Assembly: GCA_000824805.1 (NCBI GenBank)
Contig: CCNA01000003.1
Location: 1-64,000, forward strand
Direction: 5' to 3'
Length of the DNA: 64,000 bases
Origin: Mesorhizobium sp. SOD10
GTDB lineage: Bacteria; Pseudomonadota; Alphaproteobacteria; Rhizobiales; Rhizobiaceae
The notes under the pieces are model-generated. The model was not told the origin of the DNA. It saw nothing but the letters and a program-made list of their open reading frames with translations, and searched no databases. Below are positions 50,420-59,065 of this stretch, in pieces; positions within the stretch are counted from its first letter, which is position 1; every line of letters begins with the position of its first letter. A program made the position numbers and the translations under genes.

Positions 50420-51694
50420 GTGAAACAAACCGGTCAGTCAGCGGTCTTCGGCAGGCGCAAGGAACCGCATACGGTCATCATCGCCCGGGGCAACCAGATA
50501 AGGCATTTCACCATCCGCCCCTGGCTCGCCGCCTTTATCGGTTCGGCCTTGGCGGCGATCGCCATCGGCTATCTGCTCGCGACGTCCTATCTGGTGCTTC
50601 GCGACGACCTGATCGGCGCCACGACGGCCAGGCAGGCACGGATGCAGCAGGCCTATGAGGACCGCATCTCGGCGCTTCGTGCCCAGGTCGACCGCATCAC
50701 CAGCCGCCAGCTTCTCGATCAGCAGCTGATGGAAACCAAGGTCAGCGAGCTGCTGGCCAGGCAAACCCAGCTCAGCGAGCGCCACGGGCGGCTCGGCCCG
50801 ATCCTCGAGCGTGCCGAGAACGAGGTTGGCGACGCGGCAGGCGCTGTGGCGCCCAAGCCCGGCGAGCACGCCGAAGTCACCGGCAGTCTCTCGCAGGCGC
50901 CGACCTACTCCGTCGCGTCCTTGAGCGCCGGCGACACCAGGCCGTTCTCGCTCTGGTCGACACGATCCGATCCGCTTGAGGGCGAAACCGCCGCCGATCG
51001 TGCAGACAAGCTGTTCGTCTCGATCAACGCGTCGCTGAAAGCCATCGAGAGCCAGCAGCTTTCACGCATCACCACCCTTGCCGACAACGCCTACAAAAAT
51101 GCCGATGCCATCGCCCAGGCGCTCGAAGCGGCGGGCCTGCCGGTCGACAGCGAGTTCGACAAGAGCGATGTCGGCGGTCCGCTGGTTCCGCTTGATCCCT
51201 CGATGGCTTTCGACAGCAAGGTCAAGGAGTTGGACGAAGCGCTTGATGCGCTCGACCAGGTCAAGAAGGAGGCGCGGAAGCTGCCGCTCGCCAACCCCGC
51301 CCCTGGCCATACGGTAACCAGCCCGTTCGGCGTGCGCACCGACCCCATCCTTGGCAGCGCCGCCCTGCACACGGGAATGGATTTCAGGGCGCCGATTGGC
51401 ATGCCGGCCAAGGTCACGGCCGCCGGCATCGTCACAAGGGCCGGCTGGGCCGGCGGCTACGGCCGCATGGTCGAGGTCGACCATGGCAACGGCTTTGCCA
51501 CACGCTACGGACATCTGAGCGAGATTGACGTCACCGTCGGCCAGAAGCTCGCCGCCGGCGACGTCATCGGCAAGACCGGCAGCAGCGGCCGCTCGACGGG
51601 CCCGCACCTGCACTACGAGGTGCGCCACAACGGCGAGGCAATCGACCCGCTGCGCTTCCTGACCGTCGGCAAGAAGGTCGCGCAATATCTTTGA
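50420..51694 (+). CDS. M23 family peptidase with coiled-coil domain
   Basis: A 424 aa envelope protein: one membrane segment (about 33-57, AAFIGSALAAIAIGYLLATSYL region), a coiled coil (about 70-150), a linker, and a C-terminal LytM/M23 domain. Zinc ligands are visible as HTGMD (about 316-320) and HLHYEVR (about 402-408), so it should be active on peptidoglycan cross-links. The start is GTG 50420, without a strong ribosome site. It resembles alphaproteobacterial DipM/EnvC-like cell-division proteins, but that role is inferred. Confidence 0.82.
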   Translation: MKQTGQSAVFGRRKEPHTVIIARGNQIRHFTIRPWLAAFIGSALAAIAIGYLLATSYLVLRDDLIGATTARQARMQQAYEDRISALRAQVDRITSRQLLDQQLMETKVSELLARQTQLSERHGRLGPILERAENEVGDAAGAVAPKPGEHAEVTGSLSQAPTYSVASLSAGDTRPFSLWSTRSDPLEGETAADRADKLFVSINASLKAIESQQLSRITTLADNAYKNADAIAQALEAAGLPVDSEFDKSDVGGPLVPLDPSMAFDSKVKELDEALDALDQVKKEARKLPLANPAPGHTVTSPFGVRTDPILGSAALHTGMDFRAPIGMPAKVTAAGIVTRAGWAGGYGRMVEVDHGNGFATRYGHLSEIDVTVGQKLAAGDVIGKTGSSGRSTGPHLHYEVRHNGEAIDPLRFLTVGKKVAQYL

Positions 51695-51723
51695 CCGGCT
51701 GAACCGGCGCCTGCGAATTCGCT

Positions 51724-51827
51724 AAAGCATGTCTCCCGAAAGTGGGAACCGGTTTCGGGATAAAGACATGCGTAAAATCAAAAACCTAAAGCGCATGGAG
51801 CGAATCTGAAAATCGCGACGCGCTTTA
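51724..51827. repeat. Interspersed repeat, family B, about 104 bp
   Basis: Nearly identical to 26590-26694. It lies between the M23 gene and the M20 gene, and its end (CTTTA, 51823-51827) supplies the stop codon TAA of the minus-strand M20 gene. Confidence 0.9.
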
Positions 51828-53051
51828 AGCGCCGGGATTCTCCTGCCCGGCCAGGTACATCGTTGCCGCCGAAACCAAAGTAAGGACGCCGTTCTTCAAC
51901 GCGGCCTCGTCGACGCGGAACCTGGCGTGGTGAAGCGGGTAGACCGATCCGACCTCCTCGTTGCGGATGCCGAGCCGGAAATAGACCGACGGGCGTTTCT
52001 CGCTGTAATAGCCGAAGTCATCGGCAATGCTCCACCCAGGCATGTTGAGCGCGTTGTCCGCGCCGATGCTGGCCATGGCGGAGGCCATGATCAGGGCCGC
52101 CATCCCGGCATCGTTGACGACGCCAGGTTCGCCCCGGTGGATGTCGGTCTTTACGCTTGCGCCGTGGCTTGCCGCTATTCCTTCAAGGACTTCGCGAAGC
52201 CGGCGCCAGGCGCGCTCACGGGTGCTGTCGCTGCCGCTGCGTATGGTGCCTTTGAAAGCGACCTTGCCGGCGGTCACGTTGTAGGCATTGCCCCCGTTGA
52301 TGGCGGTCACCGAGATGACCAGCGGATCGTAAGGGTCGGTCTCGCGCGAGACGATCTTCTGCAGCTCGCTCACCATGGAGCAGGCGACAGTCAGCGCATC
52401 GATGCCTTCATAGGGTTTTGCCGCATGCGCGGCCGAACCGGTGACCATCACATCGAATGTGTCGCACGCCAAAGTGTAGGGACCGGAGCCGACCGCGACC
52501 TTGCCGGATGGCGTATAGGGATCGACATGGACGCAAATCGCGGCATCGACATCGTCGAGAAGCCCCTCCTCCACCACCCGCCGGCCGCCCGACGGCTCGT
52601 CCTCTTCGGCCGGCTGGAAGATGAGGCGGACGGTTCCGCCGAAACTGTCGCGCGCGCGGTGCAGATGCGCGGCCACCGCAAAGCCCATCGCGGCATGGGC
52701 ATCGTGGCCGCAGGCATGCATCACACCCCGATTTTCCGAGGTAAACTCGACACCGGACTCCTCCTCGATCGGTAAGGCGTCGATGTCGGCGCGGATGACC
52801 AGCTTGCGGTTCGAAGGCCGGCCGGTGCCGACGATATCGACCGCAAGCCCGTAGCCGGCGACGTCGCGGATATCCGCAATCCCCTGCCCGGCCAGCATCT
52901 CGCGCAAATAACGCTGCGTGCCTGATTCCCGGTTCGAAAGCTCGGGATGGCGGTGCAGATGGCGACGGATCTCGATCATCCGATCGAGTATCCCGGGACC
53001 TATATCGGGAGCGGTGTCGGTTGCCGAAGACGGCCGGTCAGGCTTTGACAT
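51825..53051 (-). CDS. M20 family amidohydrolase (deacylase)
   Basis: A 408 aa zinc-dependent deacylase/hydrolase of the AmhX/hippurate-hydrolase subgroup. Metal-site residues are HACGHDAHAA (about 111-120), EED in FQPAEEDEP (about 145-153) and HHARFRVDE near the C-terminus. It should remove an N-acyl group from an amino acid or similar compound. It overlaps the end of the M24 gene by 14 bp. The stop codon is provided by a repeat. Confidence 0.85.
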   Translation of the reverse strand: MSKPDRPSSATDTAPDIGPGILDRMIEIRRHLHRHPELSNRESGTQRYLREMLAGQGIADIRDVAGYGLAVDIVGTGRPSNRKLVIRADIDALPIEEESGVEFTSENRGVMHACGHDAHAAMGFAVAAHLHRARDSFGGTVRLIFQPAEEDEPSGGRRVVEEGLLDDVDAAICVHVDPYTPSGKVAVGSGPYTLACDTFDVMVTGSAAHAAKPYEGIDALTVACSMVSELQKIVSRETDPYDPLVISVTAINGGNAYNVTAGKVAFKGTIRSGSDSTRERAWRRLREVLEGIAASHGASVKTDIHRGEPGVVNDAGMAALIMASAMASIGADNALNMPGWSIADDFGYYSEKRPSVYFRLGIRNEEVGSVYPLHHARFRVDEAALKNGVLTLVSAATMYLAGQENPGA

Positions 53052-54216
53052 GGATGTCCCGCGGGAACTTCGTCAGCGTCTCGTTGCCGGTCTCGGTGAC
53101 CAAGATGGTCTCGCTGACCTCGATACCCCAACCGTCCATCCACATGCCCAGGATGGAATGAACGACATTGCCGGGTTGGAGCACCGTCTTGTCGCCAGGC
53201 CGCAGGCTGATCGTGTGCTCGCCCCAATCCGGTGGATAGGCAACGCCGATGGAATAGCCGATGCGCGATTCCTTTTTCAGCCCGCGACGCTCTATGACCT
53301 TGCGCCAGGCGGCTTCGACTGCCTCCGCGGTCGTGCCCGGCCGCAGGCTGTCGAGCACCGCATCCATGCCTTCGATCACCGCCTTTGCCGTGTCCGCGAC
53401 GCGGGTCGGCGTCTTGCCGAGTTGCATCGTTCTGGCGAGCCCGGCGGCGTAGCGGCGGCAAACGCCGGCCAGCTCGAGCGCGATCGTTTCCTCCCGCCCG
53501 AACCGCCTGTCGCTCCACATGATGTGCGGCGCCGAGGCATTTTCGCCGCCAAGGATCGTCGGTGGCAGCGCCGTGATGTCGCCGGCGAAATCCGGGCTGC
53601 CGGCGATCTGCGCCGCCTGGATCGAAGCAATCGCGTCGCATTCGCGCACACCCGGCGCGATGACTTCGTAGGCCCGCGCCACCGCCGCTTCGGCCAGTTG
53701 CGATGCCTTGCGCAGATAGGCGATTTCAGGCGCCGATTTTACTGCGCGGATCCAGTTCACGAGCAGGTCGGCATCGTGCAATTTCGCGTTGGGCAGCCCG
53801 GCGACGAGCCGCGCATGGGCCTTCGGCGAGAAGTAGTAGGCTTCCAGCTCGATGCCGATATGGCGATTGCCCCAGCCCTTGGCGACGATCCAGGCCGCGA
53901 TCCAGTCCATGGGGTGACGGTCGGCGCGCTGAACATGGTCCTCGGGAAAGCCGACCACGTTTTGCGGCTCCATCCAGGCCGTCAGCAAGCCGCCGGCCGC
54001 ATCCATGGCGCGGCCGATCCAGACAGGCTCGGCGTCCTCGATCGGAACAAGCACCATCTGTGGCGTGTAGAACGACCAGCCGTCATAACCGGTGATGTAA
54101 TGCTGGTTGGCGACGTCGTTGACGATCAGGAGTTCGATGCCGCGCTTGGCCATCTCGGCGCGGATTTTTCCGAGCCGCTGCTGGTATTCTTCACGGGCAA
54201 AAGGCAGTTCAATCAT
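53038..54216 (-). CDS. M24-fold hydrolase, DoeA/creatinase-like
   Basis: A 392 aa two-domain protein (N-terminal domain about 1-150 with NQHYITGYDGWSFY at 38-51; C-terminal pita-bread fold about 160-392). It resembles ectoine hydrolase DoeA/EutD and creatinase more than prolidase. Where metal-dependent members have two Asp ligands it reads IALELAG (245-251) and YAAGLARTM (256-264), so at least one is lost, as in creatinase. HTIS at 334-337 and GIEVSET (364-370) keep His/Glu residues. It may open a C-N bond in a cyclic or N-substituted amino compound. GGAGAAAAG precedes ATG 54216. Confidence 0.8.
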   Translation of the reverse strand: MIELPFAREEYQQRLGKIRAEMAKRGIELLIVNDVANQHYITGYDGWSFYTPQMVLVPIEDAEPVWIGRAMDAAGGLLTAWMEPQNVVGFPEDHVQRADRHPMDWIAAWIVAKGWGNRHIGIELEAYYFSPKAHARLVAGLPNAKLHDADLLVNWIRAVKSAPEIAYLRKASQLAEAAVARAYEVIAPGVRECDAIASIQAAQIAGSPDFAGDITALPPTILGGENASAPHIMWSDRRFGREETIALELAGVCRRYAAGLARTMQLGKTPTRVADTAKAVIEGMDAVLDSLRPGTTAEAVEAAWRKVIERRGLKKESRIGYSIGVAYPPDWGEHTISLRPGDKTVLQPGNVVHSILGMWMDGWGIEVSETILVTETGNETLTKFPRDIHVKA

Positions 54217-54407
54217 CTTTTCTCCTCACCGGACGGATCTGGTTGGGGACGAGCCAACGGCTTTCCCCTGCCGTGCACCATCGCGGTGGTTTTGACGGCC
54301 GGCAATCGGCCAGGGCGACGCATAGGCAGGGCCTAGCCCGACCACCGGCATGGTCAGCTCCCCTATCTTGAACGAGCCCGTGACGTGTTCGCCGAACAGG
54401 AGGACGA

Positions 54408-54441
54408 TTGACTTGAGCTGAGTTGTAGGATGATATGCATC
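54408..54441 (+). promoter_or_regulatory. Promoter with overlapping dyad upstream of the catabolic operon
   Basis: TTGACT (54408-54413) and TGATAT (54431-54436) are 17 bp apart. A dyad GATG-N5-CATC (54429-54441) overlaps the -10, suitable as an operator for the FadR-type regulator encoded downstream. Confidence 0.4.
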
Positions 54442-54466
54442 ACCCGATATCCAGTCGCGAACGCTC

Positions 54467-55903
54467 ATGACGCTTCAACGCTTTTCACCGGAAATCCTCG
54501 GCGCCATGGAAAGCGCCGTCGGACAAAACGGCATCGCCCTCGATCCGGCCGGCATGGCGAAATACCTGGGCGACTGGGCAGGCGACTATCGCGGCGGGGC
54601 TCTCGCCGTGGTGCGGCCAGCTTCGGTAGCCGAGGTTCAGGCCGTGATGCGGCTTTGCAGCGAGCTTGGGCTCGGCGTTATCCCGCAAGGCGGCAACACC
54701 GGCCTGGTATCAGGCGCGATCGACAGCAAAGGCAGCGACCTGGTTGTCGTCAGCCTGGAGCGGATGAACGCCATCCGGCAGATCGATACGGACAATTTCA
54801 CGCTGCGGGCCGATGCCGGCTGCGTGCTGCAGGCGATCAAGGACGCGTGCGAAGCGCGGGATTGCCTGTTCCCGCTGGCGCTCGGCGCGCAAGGCAGCTG
54901 CCAGATCGGCGGCAATGTCGCCACCAACGCCGGCGGCGTCAACGTGCTGCGCTACGGCATGGCGCGCGACCTGATCCTTGGCCTCGAAGTGGTGCTGGCG
55001 GACGGCGAGCTCTGGAACGGCTTCTCCGGCCTGCGCAAGAACAACAGCGGCTACGACCTGAAGCAGCTTTTCATCGGCTCGGAAGGCACGCTGGGCATTA
55101 TCACGGGTGTCGAGGTCAAGCTGTTTCCCAAACCGGCCAAGACGGAGACCGCCTATCTCGGCCTGGCTTCGTTCGAGGTGGCTGTCGCGCTCTTCAACCG
55201 GGCGCGCCGCGACTGTTCGGACCTGATCTCCGCTTTCGAGATCATCGGCTCGGAATGCATAGAGCTTGCCCGGCTGATCGACCCTGGAATGAGAGCGCCG
55301 GTCTCGGCGCCCGTCCAGGTCCTCATCGAACTGTCCTCCGGCCCCGCCATCGATCTCAACGGATTGCTTGCCGGCTTCCTCGGCGATGCCATGGAACATG
55401 GCCTGGTGACCGACGCGGTCCTCGCCGTGAGCACCACGCAGGCCAGGAGTTTTTGGGCGATCCGCGAGGGCCTGGTCGAAGGCCAGGCAAAGCGCGGCTA
55501 TCATGTGCGCACTGACCTGTCGGTGAGGATTTCCGATATCCCTGTCCTGATCGAGCAGGCCCGCCGCTTCGTCGCGAACGATCATCCCGGCTGGATTCCC
55601 CTCGCCTACGGCCATGCCGGCGACGGCAACATTCATTTCAACGTGCTGCCGCCGCCCGCACTTGCCGAGCACGAGGCTCGTGCGCGTGGTGCTGAGGTTG
55701 TCGCCGGGCTCTATGACATCGCCGTCGGTCTCGGCGGCTCGATCAGCGCGGAGCACGGCATAGGCCGCAGCCGGCGCAAGGAATTCTGGGCCGGGCTTTC
55801 GCCGACGCATCGCCGCATGGCCGCAGCGCTGAAGAACGCCCTCGACCCCAAGGGCCTGATGAATCCCGGCTGCCTGCTGCCCGCAACGGAGATCTTTCCA
55901 TGA
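54467..55903 (+). CDS. FAD-linked D-2-hydroxyacid dehydrogenase (GlcD/D-2HGDH type)
   Basis: The 478 aa protein has a PCMH FAD domain (VVRPASVAEVQAVMRL, then the GGNTGLVSGAID flavin loop and GGNVATNAGGVNVLRYG) and an FAD-oxidase C-terminal domain ending with EHGIGRSRRKEF (about 428-439), the metal/substrate His site. It should oxidise a D-2-hydroxyacid such as D-lactate, glycolate or 2-hydroxyglutarate and pass electrons to the chain. It is divergent from the M24 gene and overlaps the regulator gene (ATGA). Confidence 0.88.
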   Translation: MTLQRFSPEILGAMESAVGQNGIALDPAGMAKYLGDWAGDYRGGALAVVRPASVAEVQAVMRLCSELGLGVIPQGGNTGLVSGAIDSKGSDLVVVSLERMNAIRQIDTDNFTLRADAGCVLQAIKDACEARDCLFPLALGAQGSCQIGGNVATNAGGVNVLRYGMARDLILGLEVVLADGELWNGFSGLRKNNSGYDLKQLFIGSEGTLGIITGVEVKLFPKPAKTETAYLGLASFEVAVALFNRARRDCSDLISAFEIIGSECIELARLIDPGMRAPVSAPVQVLIELSSGPAIDLNGLLAGFLGDAMEHGLVTDAVLAVSTTQARSFWAIREGLVEGQAKRGYHVRTDLSVRISDIPVLIEQARRFVANDHPGWIPLAYGHAGDGNIHFNVLPPPALAEHEARARGAEVVAGLYDIAVGLGGSISAEHGIGRSRRKEFWAGLSPTHRRMAAALKNALDPKGLMNPGCLLPATEIFP

Positions 55904-56634
55904 AGCAGAGACTGGCCGCCATCGGCACTGTCGAGACGCTGCCGCACCGTGTCGCCGCTTTCCTCAGCCGCGAGATCGAATCCGGCGAGCTGAACCCCGG
56001 GGCACGCCTACCGACCGAGCAGGAGCTGTCGGAAAAATTCGGCGTCAGCCGCAATGTCGTGCGCGAGGCGATCGCCCAGCTTCGTGCCGACGGCATGATC
56101 GAGGCGCGGCAAGGCATCGGTGCCTTCGTGCTGGCGCCCGAGCAGCGGGCCGCGATCCGCATCGACCGCGAGGCGCTCAAGGACACGCACAATATGGAGC
56201 GGCTGTTCGAGCTGCGCTGCATCCTCGAGGCCGAATCGGCAGCCCTCGCAGCGGCGCGCCGCAACCAGGAACATCTCGATTCGATCAAGGCGGCGCTCGA
56301 CCGCATGGGCGGCGAGGAACGTTGGGAGGAAGGCAGCATCGACGCCGACCTGCTCTTCCATCGCGAGATCGCGCGCGCCACCGGCAACAGCTACATCCAC
56401 ACCTTCATTTCCTTCGTCTGCGAGCAGATCCGCCACTCGATCCATTACGCCCGCATGACCAACCCGCTGCACGACCTGGTCGAGATCAATGTCGGCGAGC
56501 ATGTGCGCATCTATGAGGCGCTGGTGGCGGGCGACCCGGCTGCGGCGGAAGCGGCGATGCGCGCGCACATCGTCGGCGCCGCCAACCGCGTCGGCGTCAA
56601 GCTGCCGCTATCGAAAGCCACCGGAGCGAAATAG
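55900..56634 (+). CDS. FadR-subfamily GntR transcriptional regulator
   Basis: The 244 aa regulator has a GntR winged helix (about 20-80, LPTEQELSEKFGVSRNVVREAIAQLRADGMI) and an FCD ligand domain whose metal residues include Asp/His in DADLLFHREIARATGN (about 149-164) and HVRIYEALVAGDPAAAEAAMRAHI. It overlaps the dehydrogenase gene by 4 bp. It probably senses a catabolite and controls the divergent promoter region at 54217-54466. Confidence 0.88.
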   Translation: MKQRLAAIGTVETLPHRVAAFLSREIESGELNPGARLPTEQELSEKFGVSRNVVREAIAQLRADGMIEARQGIGAFVLAPEQRAAIRIDREALKDTHNMERLFELRCILEAESAALAAARRNQEHLDSIKAALDRMGGEERWEEGSIDADLLFHREIARATGNSYIHTFISFVCEQIRHSIHYARMTNPLHDLVEINVGEHVRIYEALVAGDPAAAEAAMRAHIVGAANRVGVKLPLSKATGAK

Positions 56635-56636
56635 CC

Positions 56637-57071
56637 ATGCCGGCAAGCATCACCCGCATCTCCGATGTCTGCCTATTGGTCGAAAACATCGAAAGGACGG
56701 TCGACTTCTACGTTGAAAAACTCGGCTTCCGCCTGCGCCGCCGCGCCGAAGGCTTTGCCGACTTCCATGGCGAAGGCGTCACGCTCGCCGCCTGGGAGCT
56801 CGACCACATCAATCGGCATACCGGTGTGTCCAAGCTGAGGTCGCTGCGCCACGCGCATAAGGTCTGCGTCGCCGTGCAACTCGACACGCCCGCCGACATC
56901 GACCGCATGCATGCCGATCTCAGCGCCAAGGGCGTGCCCTTCTATGGCCCGCCCGAAAACTACGTCTGGAACGCGCGCTGCGCCTATTTCACCGACCCGG
57001 ACGACACGCTTTGGGAGCTTTACGCCTGGCTCGACGGCGGCCCTGGCGACTACCACGACGAACAGCCGTAG
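56637..57071 (+). CDS. VOC (glyoxalase/dioxygenase fold) protein
   Basis: A 144 aa single-domain protein of the vicinal oxygen chelate superfamily: ISDVCLLVENIERTVDFYVEKLGF at the N-terminus and a second module containing TDPDDTLWELYAWLDG. Possible metal ligands are His near 61 (FADFHGEG region), His78 and Glu near the end. It could be an isomerase, dioxygenase or bleomycin-resistance type protein. It starts 2 bp after the regulator and is likely in the same operon. Confidence 0.75.
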   Translation: MPASITRISDVCLLVENIERTVDFYVEKLGFRLRRRAEGFADFHGEGVTLAAWELDHINRHTGVSKLRSLRHAHKVCVAVQLDTPADIDRMHADLSAKGVPFYGPPENYVWNARCAYFTDPDDTLWELYAWLDGGPGDYHDEQP

Positions 57072-57139
57072 ACGACGCCGCGCCGAAGGGAGCGGCGCCT
57101 GGAAAGAAGAGACGAGAAAGTCTGCAACAGGAGCGAAAA

Positions 57140-58192
57140 ATGAGTGGGAACAGAGACTACGAATTGAACCGCCGCGCTTTCGTCAAAGGCGGCATTGCGG
57201 CCGTTGCGGCCGCGTCTGCCGGCATGCAGCTGGTGCTAACGCCGGGCGCTAAGGCCGCGGGCAAGGTCGTCATCCAATATGACTGGCTGATGTCCAACGG
57301 CCAGATCGGCGACATCGCGGCCGTCGCCAATGGCTATTTCAAGGATGCCGGACTGGAGGTCGAGTTCAGCCCCGGCGGCCCGAATGCTTCGACGGTGCCG
57401 CCGGTCATTTCGGGGGCCGCGCAGCTTGGCCAGTTCTCGGAAACCCCGCAGCTTTATTCGGCCCGCGCCAGCGGCGTGCCGGTCAAGATCATCGCCTGCG
57501 GCTTCCGCACCGGCCCTTACGCGCTGACCTCGAAACCGGCCAAGCCGATCCGCGGCGTGGCCGACCTCAAGGGCAAGAAGATCGGCATCCAGCCGACGGC
57601 GCGCTTCGTCATCGACGAGATCCTGGCCAAGAACGGCATCGATCCGTCGGAGGTTACCATCGTCAATGTCGGCTTCGACAAGGCGCCCCTGGTGCGCGGC
57701 GATGTCGACGCGATCGGCGGCTGGATCACCAACACCCAAGCGCTCAGCGTCGTCGGCGACGACCGCATCGATCTTCTGGTGCGCGACCTCGGGCTGAGCT
57801 CCTATGCCGACGTCTATTTCGCCACCGACGCAGCGATCGAAAAGGACCCTGAGACTCTGGCGAAGTTCATCGGCGCCGTGGGCAAGGGCTGGGGCTGGGT
57901 GCACGCCAACCCGCAGGAAGCGGTCAAGAAGATGGTCGCCGCCTATCCGGAAATGGATCTCGGCTGGGAGGAAAAGACCGTCAACCTGGTGTTGAAGCTC
58001 TCCTTCGACGGCGCCACCGCCAAGGATGGGTGGGGCACGTTCGATCCGGCCTCGATCGAGGAGCAATTGGCGCTGCTCGACAAGGTCGGCCAATATCCGA
58101 ACGGACGCCCGGCCGCCAAGGATGTCTACACCACCAAGATCCTGGAGCTTTCTGCCGCGGACCGGCCAAAGCTCGACGCGCCCGCGGCCTAA
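57140..58192 (+). CDS. NitT/TauT-type ABC transporter substrate-binding protein
   Basis: A 350 aa periplasmic binding protein with a Tat-like leader (NRRAFVKGGIAAVAAASAG). The mature part shows the NMT1/SsuA-like fold: DWLMSNGQIGDIAAVANGYFKDAGLEVEF, GPNASTVPPVISGAAQLGQF and PIRGVADLKGKKIGIQPTARFVIDEIL. Relatives bind sulfonates, nitrate, thiamine precursors or aromatic acids. ATG 57140 follows AGGAG. Its TAA stop overlaps the beginning of a repeat. Confidence 0.85.
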   Translation: MSGNRDYELNRRAFVKGGIAAVAAASAGMQLVLTPGAKAAGKVVIQYDWLMSNGQIGDIAAVANGYFKDAGLEVEFSPGGPNASTVPPVISGAAQLGQFSETPQLYSARASGVPVKIIACGFRTGPYALTSKPAKPIRGVADLKGKKIGIQPTARFVIDEILAKNGIDPSEVTIVNVGFDKAPLVRGDVDAIGGWITNTQALSVVGDDRIDLLVRDLGLSSYADVYFATDAAIEKDPETLAKFIGAVGKGWGWVHANPQEAVKKMVAAYPEMDLGWEEKTVNLVLKLSFDGATAKDGWGTFDPASIEEQLALLDKVGQYPNGRPAAKDVYTTKILELSAADRPKLDAPAA

Positions 58193-58290
58193 GCATGATC
58201 CCAAAAAGCGGGAACCGGTTTTTGGAAAAGATCATGCTCCGTCAAAGGGTTAGATCAGCATGACGATTCAATCAAACGTTGTGCTGATCT
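58191..58290. repeat. Interspersed repeat, family C, plus second hairpin before the ATPase gene
   Basis: AAGCATGATCCC (58191) returns as GATCATGCT (58230-58238). A second 9 bp dyad AGATCAGCA/TGCTGATCT (58252-58260 with 58282-58290) ends one base before the next ATG, so it could sequester the ribosome site. Confidence 0.7.
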
Positions 58291-58291
58291 G

Positions 58292-59065
58292 ATGCAGAAC
58301 GCGATCGAAGCGCGACAGCTGGATGTCGGCTATGGCGGCCGGCAGACGGCCGTCAAAGTGCTCGCCGGCCTCGACTTGACGGTCGCGGCCGGTTCCTTCC
58401 TGTCGATCCTGGGGCCGTCCGGTTGCGGCAAGTCGACCTTGCTCAGGGTGGTGGCCGACCTGCTCGATCCGCTCGGCGGCACGATCAGCGTGCTTGGCGA
58501 AACGCCGCATGCGGTGCGTTCGCGCCGCGATGTCGGCTTCGTCTTCCAGGATTCTACCCTGCTGCCCTGGCGCACGGTGCGCGACAATGTGCGCCTGCCG
58601 CTCGGCGTCGGCCAGGGCAGCCTGACCCGCAAGATCGAGGACCGCAGCGCGGAACTGCTGGAGCTCATGGGCCTCGGCGGCCTCGGTGAGCGCCTGCCGC
58701 ATCAGCTCTCCGGCGGCCAGCGCCAGCGCGTTGCGATCGCCCGTGCCCTGCTCGGCGAACCGAAACTGCTTCTGATGGACGAACCGTTTGGCGCGCTGGA
58801 CGAGATCACGCGCGACCGGTTGAACGACGAGCTGTTGGCGCTATGGCGGCGCAGCGGCACGACCATCCTTTTCGTCACCCACTCGATCGCCGAGGCGGCC
58901 TATCTCGGCGAGCGCGTCATCGTGCTCGCCGCCAATCCGGGGCGCATTGTCAAGTACCTCGACATGCAGCCGTTCAAGCAGGAAGGCAACCGCTGCAAGC
59001 GCGAGGATCCGGCGATCATCGCCGCCATGGCCGATTTGCGCGCCGCACTGGAGCGCGCATCATGA
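58292..59065 (+). CDS. NitT/TauT-type ABC transporter ATPase
   Basis: The 257 aa ATPase has Walker A GPSGCGKST (about 43-51), the signature LSGGQRQRVAIARAL (about 138-152), Walker B LLLMDEPFGALDEITRD (about 158-174) and an H-loop FVTHSIAEAAYLGERV. It powers the importer formed with the binding protein and permease. Its ATG 58292 lies right after a hairpin. The stop overlaps the permease start (ATGA). Confidence 0.92.
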   Translation: MQNAIEARQLDVGYGGRQTAVKVLAGLDLTVAAGSFLSILGPSGCGKSTLLRVVADLLDPLGGTISVLGETPHAVRSRRDVGFVFQDSTLLPWRTVRDNVRLPLGVGQGSLTRKIEDRSAELLELMGLGGLGERLPHQLSGGQRQRVAIARALLGEPKLLLMDEPFGALDEITRDRLNDELLALWRRSGTTILFVTHSIAEAAYLGERVIVLAANPGRIVKYLDMQPFKQEGNRCKREDPAIIAAMADLRAALERAS

